From Phycisphaerae bacterium (lineage in GTDB: Bacteria > Planctomycetota > Phycisphaerae > UBA1845 > PWPN01): 35,183 nt of DNA. The notes below the pieces were generated by a model that saw only the letters and a program-made list of their open reading frames with translations, made no database searches and was not told the DNA's origin. A program made the position numbers and the translations under genes. The stretch is from contig JAFGKA010000113.1 in NCBI GenBank assembly GCA_016928855.1, forward strand, positions 1 to 35,183, given 5' to 3'. Within the stretch, counting starts at the first letter, position 1. Each line of letters opens with the position of its first letter. This document shows, piece after piece, positions 9,401 through 16,943 of the stretch.

Positions 9401-12348
9401 CCGTTCAGGTCGGCGACCGGCGTCACGTTGCTTCCGGCCATGTCGTTGAAGTTGACGCCCTCAAAGATGGCGCCGGAAATGTTCTGTGTGGCGATGTCGC
9501 CGACCCAGACACTCCTCGGCCGGACGTAGACCACGCCGGGTGCGTATCGGGTCGTGGGGCCGCCGCCCTGGGGCGTGTAGGTCACGCCCATGAACCACGC
9601 ATGCGAGCCGGCCTCGATCATGCCCGTTGGGAATGCGAACGTACTGTCATAGGGCTTGAGTGTTTCGGCCGCGTAGACGCGATAGTCGGAGCCGTCCGGG
9701 ATGCCGTCGTTGTCGAGGTCCGGCTCGGCGAAGACACGGATCGTGCCCGTGTTGGACAGCGAGAAGACGAACCAGCGTACGCCGATCGACGCGCCTTCGC
9801 TGACGTTGATCGACGGGCTGATCGGGGCGATCACCTCGAGCGGCTCGACCGGATTACGCACCATGTCCCAGACCAGCAGGCGCCCGCGGGCGTAGTCGTG
9901 GGCGATCGGGCTGCCTTCGACGCGTTCCATCGAGGCGCCGATCGAGTAGATCCCGTGGCTCATGTTCGACGTGTCAAACCATGCGTAACTGGTGCCGACT
10001 TGCAGATTCTGCAGCGGTGCACCGGTGGTGCTCGTCAGCGGGACTTCGTTCTGGTTACCGAAGATCTGGTCGCGATCGTGGAACAGATCGATCGTGGAGG
10101 TGCCGATCGGATCGTGGGCGAACAGGTAGATCCACGCGTTCTCGCCGCGTCGCACCCACGTGTTGAACGCGGGCTCCTCGACATCGACGAACGGCCGCGT
10201 GCTGGACATGATCGTGACGGCACCCTTCGCGTATTCGGTCACGGCCGTGCCGTCCGTTCGGTTGTGGCTTACGCCGACGAAGTACTTCCCGGCTGGGGCC
10301 TCTTCGGTCAGGATGCCGAAGATGCACTGAGCGGGATTCAGGCCGGTCTTCTCGTACGCGCGGAGGCCGTTCGGGTTGCCATCGCCATCGACGCCTTCGA
10401 GGAAGACGGTGACGGTACCACTCAGCGTGGAGCTGTTAATGAACCACTTCGTTTCAAGAACGTTGCCCTGCTGGAGGTACTGATTCTCGTCGGGCGTCAG
10501 CACAACGAGTGCGTCGGCGGGGATCGCTGGGTCACCCGTGCCGCGGATCAGGACCGCTCCCGGGGCGTAATCAAACGTCCAGGCGGAGGTATCACGCCAG
10601 ATGATGGCGCCGACGAAATACAGGCCGGGAGTCAGGCCGGCGGGGATCTGGGCGCTCGTTGCGTTCTCGGCCAACGGACCGGCGGCCCACACCTCGTTGT
10701 TCTCGAAGACGGTGTTTTCGTCGTAGAACAGATAGACGCTCGATTCACCGACGGGGTCGAGGGCGCTGAAGGAGACCGTTACGCTGTCCGCCCAGGATCG
10801 TACGATATTGCCGGCCGGGCCGGTCACGTCGATGGTCTGGTTGGTAATGATTTTGAGCGAGCCTGGGGCAACGGCCTGGGCAGCCGCGTAGGGCGTGCCG
10901 GTCGTTGGCGCGAACGCTCCGTGGAACAGGTACTTGCCCGCGGGCATCGCGCCACCAGCGTTGAACTGGGCGGTCAACTGTCCGACGGTCAGATTCGAGG
11001 CGAAGGGAATCCAGTTGCTGTCCGGCTGGCCATCGTTGTTATCGTCGCGAGCGTAGGACAGCGTGACCGAGCCGACGGCGCCGCCCGGGTCCAGGCGGAA
11101 CTCGACGTTGTACGGCTCGCGCCCCCAGTTGATGTTCGTCGCCGGCGTCACGAACGAGATCGTTACCGGGATCTGGGTGGTGCCGCCACCGCCACCGCCA
11201 CCGCCACCGCTGCTGGGCGTGACGAGGACCTTCCCGGCTGCATACGCGGGGATGCGGGCGGTTGCCGAACGGCCGATGGACGCGCCGACGCGGTAGAGGC
11301 CCGGAGCGATGTTCGCGGTCCAGTTGAATGAGTCCTCGCCCAGCGCCAGATTCGTCGCGATGGTGCCAAGGACGCCGTTGTCGTAATTGGTGTCATCATC
11401 GTAGAAGAGCGTGACCGTAGCGGTTCCACGTGTGTCCCGCCCACGATATTCGATGGCCAGTTGGGCGTTCTGGGCGACAGTGACACCGGAGGCCGGCTCG
11501 CTCACTGTGATGGAGAGGCCTGCCAGATCCGCCGTGCCGCCGGTCCCGCCTTCGCCGCTGATCGAGATCTGGACGGCGCCCGGAGCGTAGGCGGCGACCC
11601 GGGCGGCGCCGTCACGGCCGATGGAAGCGCCGACGAAGTACGTACCGTCCGGGACACCGGTGGTGTTCCACAGTGCGGAGGTATCGGTCTCGCCGAGTTC
11701 CTGCTGGATGTAGTTGGCGATGCCATTCGAGAAATCGGTGTCCGTGTCGTAGAACACGTCGATCGTCGAGATGCCGTCCGGATCGTTGCCCGCGAAGAAG
11801 ATGTTCACGGCCCCGCCTGCCGCGATAGCCGTCGAGGCGGCCGGCGCGGTGACGTTAATCGTCGGGCCGCTGACCAGCGTGATCGGGCCGACGAAGGCGC
11901 TGCTTGCGTTTCCGCCGTTGTCGGATACGAACACACCGATGAAGTAGTCACCGCCGGGTAGTCCGGCAGGTGTCCAGAAGGTCTGCACGAGCGAGGTGCC
12001 CACGGATGAGGCGCTCACGATGGTGGTCTCATCGCCGTTGAACGCGCCATTCTGATCGTAGACGAGATCGTACTGGAAGTTGTTCTCGGGGTCGTTCGCG
12101 TTGAACGAGATGAAGATCGCATCGCCGAGCGCAAAGGCCGACCCCGCGATGGGCGACGTGAACAGAACGCTGGGCGCAGCGTTTGTTGGCGTGGACGGCA
12201 CGGGGCTTGGTTGTGCTCCCGAATCAGGCGTCGGGGTCGGGGCGGGGCTGATCATCGGGCAGCCGTTCTGTCCGAAGAACAGCGGAATGACGGCCAGGAA
12301 ACCGATGAGCGGCCAGATTTTACCGTGCGGTTGCAGCACTCGCGACAT
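6469..12348 (-). CDS. Giant exported protein: beta-domain repeats, FG-GAP and thrombospondin-3 repeats
   Basis: This is a 1959-residue exported protein. Residues 1-30 look like a signal sequence ending FFGQNGC, but the residue at -3 from the Cys is Gln, so lipidation is doubtful. Residues ~45-940 hold eight tandem ~100-residue beta domains, each of the type 'IDVFYDxD...W.T.G.pdGtYFvGAsIgRd...YApGaV.I'. A nine-glycine linker at ~385-393 separates domains 3 and 4. FG-GAP/integrin-alpha-type propeller repeats (VADLNGDGIDDFVIVSQFG near 983) then begin. They are interrupted at ~1160-1370 by thrombospondin type-3 calcium repeats (DxDxDGxxDxxDNC) and resume at ~1480-1955 with units such as GDFDGDGKPDLLIAAPGA and GDINQDGYADILIGAPVA. 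Such folds bind calcium and mediate surface or matrix adhesion. The ATG at 12348 has GGAGG 8 bases upstream. A paralogue lies directly upstream. Confidence 0.9.
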   Translation of the reverse strand: MSRVLQPHGKIWPLIGFLAVIPLFFGQNGCPMISPAPTPTPDSGAQPSPVPSTPTNAAPSVLFTSPIAGSAFALGDAIFISFNANDPENNFQYDLVYDQNGAFNGDETTIVSASSVGTSLVQTFWTPAGLPGGDYFIGVFVSDNGGNASSAFVGPITLVSGPTINVTAPAASTAIAAGGAVNIFFAGNDPDGISTIDVFYDTDTDFSNGIANYIQQELGETDTSALWNTTGVPDGTYFVGASIGRDGAARVAAYAPGAVQISISGEGGTGGTADLAGLSITVSEPASGVTVAQNAQLAIEYRGRDTRGTATVTLFYDDDTNYDNGVLGTIATNLALGEDSFNWTANIAPGLYRVGASIGRSATARIPAYAAGKVLVTPSSGGGGGGGGGTTQIPVTISFVTPATNINWGREPYNVEFRLDPGGAVGSVTLSYARDDNNDGQPDSNWIPFASNLTVGQLTAQFNAGGAMPAGKYLFHGAFAPTTGTPYAAAQAVAPGSLKIITNQTIDVTGPAGNIVRSWADSVTVSFSALDPVGESSVYLFYDENTVFENNEVWAAGPLAENATSAQIPAGLTPGLYFVGAIIWRDTSAWTFDYAPGAVLIRGTGDPAIPADALVVLTPDENQYLQQGNVLETKWFINSSTLSGTVTVFLEGVDGDGNPNGLRAYEKTGLNPAQCIFGILTEEAPAGKYFVGVSHNRTDGTAVTEYAKGAVTIMSSTRPFVDVEEPAFNTWVRRGENAWIYLFAHDPIGTSTIDLFHDRDQIFGNQNEVPLTSTTGAPLQNLQVGTSYAWFDTSNMSHGIYSIGASMERVEGSPIAHDYARGRLLVWDMVRNPVEPLEVIAPISPSINVSEGASIGVRWFVFSLSNTGTIRVFAEPDLDNDGIPDGSDYRVYAAETLKPYDSTFAFPTGMIEAGSHAWFMGVTYTPQGGGPTTRYAPGVVYVRPRSVWVGDIATQNISGAIFEGVNFNDMAGSNVTPVADLNGDGIDDFVIVSQFGKPNSGQSTGGAAAGEAYLVYGGPHLTGKTFKLNATGVLNTAGLPGLVFEGVATTIVPGASWTPGDYGGITQVIAIPDQDSDDLPELVFGVPNANSIRGTALTKEGHFLRGGAVLVSSTEELMYNPTAQWPNGSRVVSLLSMGQSFQGGTLTRTPMHPQHPLNRWGCVPLDSDGDGIPDDGDGSGTARDNPCVGPETSDCDDNCPFHFNPRQEDANPTEDDPPQIAPNGVGDACDPAMPGVLPDVDGDGIPDPTPNNQAPQYGWPMCNPQLLADGTDCVDNCRGRYNPLQTDIDGNDIGDACDDDMDGDGRPNASDNCVGVPNPNQEDVDRNGIGDLCEDDIDGDGIGDATDNCPDIPNADQTDRNGNGFGDACDQPRSDCSDVMDCAFPSPVVPPGFEADDCSETAVDHGYGFFPELVADDAIPVWNNGRLWPNGSRSGHNNHEICKCPQLRDASDSPVSANPGEPIVGDQRPSTTEDGVFLSTGFYTNTSHRQYGFRLLGEGLGDQFAQSISFVDDMLLIGAPAYSPEKVQDPEEFDPATRTPTGKAYQIKMRNLAYSYDPAYGHPTNDGMWDRPYGPRPYQYVVGKNEGRPGSNGLGYWTPLPEGSPFSPTFYVSNGAPRSGEQLGFHVAGTADFNNDALGDVLIGAPSAFSSLSGGDNSGAVYLLYRRMTGLDNDRDLSVIEAGSTDGSKLFGALIRGRGNDRLGHCVGFGADLNGDGIAEVLDLNHDGLPDVVLGNHMHDNQRGEVVILFGNPYLQSPADGFRIEDPNPARDLVHNGLAAIFKGEQVNDQAGFNVGYAGDFDGDGKPDLLIAAPGARVDIDGDGTAEAANAGKVYLIFGSNDIGTDKNGNGQLDREELVYNLADVGKPGGLKGLVFIGREAGDRLGGGEVAPYDPATPGTLGTTGMRARNLTWAGDINQDGYADILIGAPVASAGNNQAPGGTVVQGGEVYLIFGFPTD
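11182..11210. repeat. CCACCG hexanucleotide run encoding polyglycine linker
   Basis: Four perfect CCACCG units (11186-11109 plus-strand numbering 11186-11209) with flanking half-units encode nine consecutive glycines, alternating GGT and GGC, on the minus strand. The run lies between the third and fourth beta domains of the 1959-residue protein. Gain or loss of a unit would stay in frame and only change linker length. Confidence 0.8.
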
Positions 12349-12669
12349 CTATGGAACCTCCGAAGACTTTCTCTCGCCTTCCATGCAAAATCAATGGGGG
12401 AGTCAAAGACCCTCTCTCTCCATCATTCCGAAATGCCCCTTCGTTTTCAAGGGGAATCCCGGAATTCCTGCTCGCCGGGCGAATGAACCGGTTCTCGGAC
12501 GTGGCGGCCGAGGGTTGCCCGGGTGTGCACCGATCACGGGTCGTCGCCGTCCCTGCCGGTTGTACGCGCCTCGCCAGGCCGCTTGTTTTGAGACGTAGCG
12601 TGCTGGTGGCGTCCGCGTGTCTTTCGGCCTGCGCTCGTCCGGTTCGTTTCATACCCGGCTCCGTGGCGT
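12349..12669 (-). other. Gap between the FG-GAP paralogues: compound hairpin and candidate promoter
   Basis: This is a 321-base gap without a credible gene. It contains a compound hairpin: outer arms ATTCCG (12425-12430) and CGGAAT (12460-12465), inner arms CCCCTT (12436-12441) and AAGGGG (12449-12454), with a CGTTTTC loop. On the minus strand it lies ~70-120 bases upstream of the 1959-residue gene. A modest promoter match overlaps it: TTGAAA (12450-12445), 17 bases, AATGAT (12427-12422). The hairpin could therefore be a terminator of the upstream paralogue, part of the leader, or an operator. No T-run follows directly. The remainder (12470-12669) shows nothing recognisable. Confidence 0.4.
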
Positions 12670-15600
12670 CTACGGCTGGAATCCGCCGTAGATCAGGTAC
12701 GACTCGCCGGCGTTCGTCTTTCCGCCGGGATCGGCCGCGGGGGCACCGATCAGAATATCAGCCCTGCCGTCGGCATCGACATCACCGGCGGTTTCGAGCC
12801 CACGCGATCGCATGCCGAGGCCCGCCGGATTCGTACCGCCGCCGAGGTTGTCGTTGGCGGCCCGGCCGACGAACGCCATGCCGCGAAGCGTTTCCGTGCC
12901 GATCTGCGAGAGGTTGATTTCGCCCAGCAGATCGTTCGATCCGAGCACCAGATACACAATGCCAGCCCCGGTCAGGTCGTCGGGCTGACCATCGTTGTTC
13001 AGGTCGTCGGCGATTCCGTTGCCATCGAAGTCGAGCCCGATGGTGTCCGGCGTGCCGTCGCCGTTGCTGTCGAACATTGGGCTGGCCGTCGGTGCGGAGA
13101 TCAGCAGGTCGTCCGTGCCGTCGCCGTCCACGTCGCCGGCGCTGGCGACGTTAAAGCCCGCGCGGTCGCCGATGTTGGCGCCGACGAGCAGGGCTGCATC
13201 GCCGTTGGCGACCATGTTGTCGATCTCGAAGCCGTCGAGCGGGCTGACGAGGTCGTTTCGACCGAAGACGACTAAGGCCGCACCGGTCGCGGACCGGTGA
13301 TTCGGGATACCAAAGATCGCGTCGGCTCTCCCGTCGTTGTTGAAGTCGCCGCCGCCGGCGAAGGCCTCGCCGATCTGGTCGCCCGGTTCGCCGCGGATCA
13401 GCACGCCGTGCAGGCGTTCCGGATTCGACGGTGCCAGAGCGAGCTTCTCCAGGAGGTAGTTACCTTCCGCTTCGATCGCTCGTCGGAACACGATGTACGC
13501 GGCGCCGCCGGTGCCGTAGTTGGGTGCGCCGACGAGGATGTCCATCAGGGCGTCTTCGTTGAAGTCCGGAATTGCCTTGACGACGGAGATCCGCGAGGAG
13601 GACGCCGGGCCGACAATCGAGAACGGGCGGTGGATCATGTCGAGGGCCGTGCCTACGTTGTGCACGATGCCGGTGTAGTACCCACCCGTGCGGACGATGT
13701 ATTGGTGGGGCCGTGAAACGCTCACGGGCAGCGTGTCCTCACGATCCCAGTAGTTCGTTGTCGGCAACTGATACACCACACCGGAATTCGTCCGGTCGGC
13801 TGAAAGCTCAGGAACGTCGGTGACCCGGGCGGTCTGGTTCGGGGCGGAGATCAGAATGTAGTTGAAACCGGCGTTCGCCCGAATGGCTGAGACGGTCAGG
13901 CCAAAGCGGGCATCCGGGGTGGAGCCGTCTTCGAGCGATTGGCCGAGAACCCGGCACCCGTACGGTTCGAGATCCGGTTGGTCGGTAACCATGCCGGTCA
14001 TCAGGGGGATTCCCCCCGGCGTGCCCGAATCGGCGATCTGGTTCAGCGGGCAGAACGACCGCGGCGACGCCAGCGGCGGATTGACGCCTTCGGCCGGCTG
14101 GTAGAATCCCTTTCGCCAGGCGGCGTAATCGAAATCGTTGCACTTGCTGTCCTTGGGGTCGGAAATATCCTTGAACGCCTGGCCGAGGCACGGTTCACCG
14201 ATGCACGTGGCGTCCGCGTTGCATGTCGGGTCGCAGTTGGATCGCTGGTCGAATGCCTGGCCAACCTCCTGGAGTCGGATGACTCGATTGCCGTCGCGAT
14301 TGACGGCTGAGCGGTCCGTGATGGGCGAGTTTTCGCTGCTGACCACGACGATGCCGCCGCGTAAGAACTGCCCGTCGTTTTCCAGGAGGCCCTGATATCT
14401 CAGGGTTCCCGCAGTTCCAAAGAGCGACAGGCTGTCGGCCTTGGCGATGCCGAAGACCAATTCGTCGAGGCCGTCGCCGTCCATGTCGGGCGCGGCACAG
14501 GCCGACGTGATGCCGGTCGTCAGGGTGGAGCCGGGCTGGATCGTGACGCCGGTGAAGATGATGCCCTGTTCCAGTCCACACAGCGGATCGTCGGCGGCGG
14601 AACATCGCGGGAGGCCGCAGATGAGGCAGATGTCGTCGGGACCGAAGGGGCCGAGCGTGCAGCAGGCTCCTTCGGGCCTGGAGCCGGTGCGGTTCAGGTC
14701 GAACGTGCCGCTGAGGCGGCCTCCGTCATTGCCGTAGATGAGGAATGCTTCGCCCACACCGATGCCGCCAGGATTGACCAGCCCAGGTTTGCCGTACTGG
14801 GCGAGGACGAGAAAGTCGTCCACGCCATCGCCGTCCATGTCGCCGAGCGGTGTGAATCCGCTGCCGGCATGGTCCTGGAAGTTGAAGCCTCGCAAGACCG
14901 CACCATCCAGCGCGCTCGTGCCGACCTCGCCGACCCAGAAGAACGGCGAACGGATTGTCAGCCGGGCGGCGGAGGCGTCTTCGGCGATCAACGCGCCCGC
15001 GGTGCTGCGCAACTGGGCGACGATGAAGAACCGGCCACTGATGGTGCCGGTATCCCAGGCGAATTGACGCAGGGCCGGATTCAAACCGCTGGCGCCGGCA
15101 ATGGCTTGCAGGTTGCCGTCGGGGCGGTTGTTGTTGTCCGCGTCGGTGTCGCGGAACAGATCGACGGTGCCGTCGGCGCTCGTGGCGCCCGTGGACCAGC
15201 GAATCGTGTACGTATCGCCCTGGAAAATGGTCGTTTCAGTCAGCGGCGTGATGACGGTGATGGAGTCCGGGCTGCCGGTGCCGCCGCCGTCGCCCTCCCC
15301 CTCGATCGTCACGCGACCGAAAGCATAATTGGTGATTGCGGTTCCCGTTTGGGTGACGCGCAGAGCGGCTCCGATGTAGTACGTGCCGCCGGGGACGAAC
15401 GTGGTATCCCACAGGGCGGAGGTGCGTGTCGTGCTGAGGCCGCTGGCGATGGTGCTTTCGTTGCCGTCAAAGACCTGGTTGCTGTCGTAGAACACTTCAA
15501 TGGTGCCGGTGCCGCCGCCGGGTACGCCGGCGGTAAACAGAACCTCGACCTGGGTGCCGGCGGTGACCTCCATGTTGTTGGCGGGCTGCATGACGACGAT

Positions 15601-16341
15601 GAACGAACCGGCGACCACCTTGACCAGGCCGGTGGCGTAGCTCGTCGCGCTCCTGCTGGTGGCGCCGGTTTCACGGACCGTGACGCCGACGTAGTAGTCT
15701 CCGGGCGGAACGCTGGCGGTGTTCCAGATGGCATCGACGACAGTGGAGCCGCTGGCGCTGCCGGTTACGATTGTGATTTCGTCGCTGTCGAGCTGGCCGT
15801 CCTGGTCGTAGAACACGGTGTACGTGTAGGCGCCGGCGATCGCCGAGGCGAAGCGGATGGTGATCTCACCACCTGGATTGGTGTAGACGTCAGTGGCCGG
15901 TGCGGCGACGGTGACGCTCGTCTGGCCCTGGATTGTGACGGTGCCCGCCGCATAGGCGATGGCGGGGGCGTTGACGCCGTCGGCTGCGACGACGCCGACG
16001 CGATACGTGCCCGCGGTCACGCCGGTCGTAGTCCATGTCGTGCTGCGGTTGGTGCCGGTGGCCAGTCCGCTGGCGAAGATGACCTCGTCGCCGGAGCCCG
16101 CCACGCCGTCGGCGTCATAGAACGCGCGTACATCGAGCCCCGCGGCGCCTTGTGCCGAGTAGATGATGGTCACCGGGGTTCCCGCGGTGAGCGTCTGGTT
16201 GGTCGCCGGACCGCTGACGGAGACGCTGGGAAGGCCGCTGACAACCGAGCTGGGGCAGCCGAGAATCAGCATCAGCGGCAAGGCACCAGCCAGGCAGAGG
16301 CCGGCCAGAAGGCTCTTGCGGGATCGAAGGACACGCGCCAT
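12670..16341 (-). CDS. Exported FG-GAP repeat protein with N-terminal beta-domain repeats, likely lipoprotein
   Basis: This 1223-residue paralogue of the 1959-residue protein downstream starts MARVLRSRKS, has a hydrophobic core and ends the signal in LILGC, an acceptable lipobox, so it is probably lipid-anchored. About four beta domains (~35-460) carry the same 'VFYDxD...W.T..vpgGtYyiGa' pattern. At ~465 FFWVGEVGTSALDGAV opens the FG-GAP part, which aligns with VWVGDIATQNISGAI in the paralogue. Blade sequences include GDMDGDGVDDFLVLAQYG, PDFNEDALMDILVGAPNYG, GDVDGDGTDDLLISAPTA and GDVDADGRADILIGAPAA. Two cysteine-rich inserts (~570-600 and ~700-740) are not seen at equivalent places in the paralogue, and thrombospondin-3 repeats are absent. 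The frame is open to 16710, but the ATG at 16341 is chosen because GGAG lies 9 bases upstream and the signal peptide begins there. A strong promoter lies ~125 bases upstream. Confidence 0.9.
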   Translation of the reverse strand: MARVLRSRKSLLAGLCLAGALPLMLILGCPSSVVSGLPSVSVSGPATNQTLTAGTPVTIIYSAQGAAGLDVRAFYDADGVAGSGDEVIFASGLATGTNRSTTWTTTGVTAGTYRVGVVAADGVNAPAIAYAAGTVTIQGQTSVTVAAPATDVYTNPGGEITIRFASAIAGAYTYTVFYDQDGQLDSDEITIVTGSASGSTVVDAIWNTASVPPGDYYVGVTVRETGATSRSATSYATGLVKVVAGSFIVVMQPANNMEVTAGTQVEVLFTAGVPGGGTGTIEVFYDSNQVFDGNESTIASGLSTTRTSALWDTTFVPGGTYYIGAALRVTQTGTAITNYAFGRVTIEGEGDGGGTGSPDSITVITPLTETTIFQGDTYTIRWSTGATSADGTVDLFRDTDADNNNRPDGNLQAIAGASGLNPALRQFAWDTGTISGRFFIVAQLRSTAGALIAEDASAARLTIRSPFFWVGEVGTSALDGAVLRGFNFQDHAGSGFTPLGDMDGDGVDDFLVLAQYGKPGLVNPGGIGVGEAFLIYGNDGGRLSGTFDLNRTGSRPEGACCTLGPFGPDDICLICGLPRCSAADDPLCGLEQGIIFTGVTIQPGSTLTTGITSACAAPDMDGDGLDELVFGIAKADSLSLFGTAGTLRYQGLLENDGQFLRGGIVVVSSENSPITDRSAVNRDGNRVIRLQEVGQAFDQRSNCDPTCNADATCIGEPCLGQAFKDISDPKDSKCNDFDYAAWRKGFYQPAEGVNPPLASPRSFCPLNQIADSGTPGGIPLMTGMVTDQPDLEPYGCRVLGQSLEDGSTPDARFGLTVSAIRANAGFNYILISAPNQTARVTDVPELSADRTNSGVVYQLPTTNYWDREDTLPVSVSRPHQYIVRTGGYYTGIVHNVGTALDMIHRPFSIVGPASSSRISVVKAIPDFNEDALMDILVGAPNYGTGGAAYIVFRRAIEAEGNYLLEKLALAPSNPERLHGVLIRGEPGDQIGEAFAGGGDFNNDGRADAIFGIPNHRSATGAALVVFGRNDLVSPLDGFEIDNMVANGDAALLVGANIGDRAGFNVASAGDVDGDGTDDLLISAPTASPMFDSNGDGTPDTIGLDFDGNGIADDLNNDGQPDDLTGAGIVYLVLGSNDLLGEINLSQIGTETLRGMAFVGRAANDNLGGGTNPAGLGMRSRGLETAGDVDADGRADILIGAPAADPGGKTNAGESYLIYGGFQP

Positions 16342-16943
16342 AAGATGTTGCTCCGTATTTGGTAAGGGTTGCATGAGGCACAAGGCAGGCTCGTGCAGCC
16401 GATACGCTTGCCGTGTGTGGCAGAGCCCCGATTCCGTACCCCGGCTCGCGGGCAGTATTATCCTCCTGCTGATTATCCGGCCCGCTAAAAGACGTGTCAA
16501 CGAAGGTGGCTGGGGCCGCGCGTTTTCGCGATACGGTCGTGCGTCGTGGCGGGCCTTCTGGGTGGTTGGACAAATCGTGGACATCCGGTATCGTCTTTTC
16601 AGGGGCGGCCAGGGCGGCCGTTCGCCCTGGAAAAACGGCCGAGATCGGATGGTTCGTGGGGGGGAGCGTTGCTGAAGATTCTTGCCGCGGCTGACGCGCG
16701 GTGTTGACACGACTTCCGGCTATCTACACCATTGAGGTGGAGATCGTGGCCTTCACGCCTGTGGCACAGCCGCCGCGGGCGCTTCGCCGCGGCCCCCGGC
16801 GGGCGGGAACGGGCTCCTGGCTGGAGCCGCGGGACGGCTCGGGGGCGGTGGTAGTGTGCCTGCCCCACCAGGGCCGATCCAGCGTTGACGATCCGGAGTC
16901 GCTGTCCGTCTCGCCTGTGTCGCAGGGATCAAGGAGTTTGCTT
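16342..16943. other. Divergent intergenic region with a hairpin, no gene
   Basis: These 602 bases separate the minus-strand FG-GAP lipoprotein gene from the plus-strand subtilase. Besides the minus-strand promoter near 16472-16500, they hold an 8-bp hairpin with arms CCAGGGCG (16609-16616) and CGCCCTGG (16623-16630), loop GCCGTT, with five A's immediately after on the plus strand. A TTGACA at 16704-16709 has only TACACC 15 bases downstream as a possible -10, so the plus-strand promoter is unclear. Frames run through the region from both genes, but both have better downstream starts, and the extensions are arginine/proline-rich without domain character. Confidence 0.5.
16465..16500 (-). promoter_or_regulatory. 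Predicted strong sigma70-type promoter for the FG-GAP lipoprotein gene
   Basis: On the minus strand a perfect -35 TTGACA (16500-16495) is followed after exactly 17 bases by GATAAT (16477-16472), one mismatch from consensus. A second GATAAT occurs at 16462-16457. Initiation near 16465 gives a leader of about 124 bases to the ATG at 16341. It is the best promoter match in the window. Confidence 0.62.

Noticed and set aside
9043-11331. 762-codon plus-strand open frame
   Set aside because: It is antisense to the FG-GAP giant. GC-rich third positions keep the opposite strand open; there are no recognisable domains.
14869-16365. 498-codon plus-strand open frame
   Set aside because: It is antisense to the second FG-GAP gene, is glycine/alanine/aspartate-rich, and has no domain, no Shine-Dalgarno sequence and no neighbours.
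16704-16730. TTGACA as a promoter for the subtilase
   Set aside because: The -35 is perfect, but the best -10 (TACACC) is poor and only 15 bases away, so it is not reported as a promoter.
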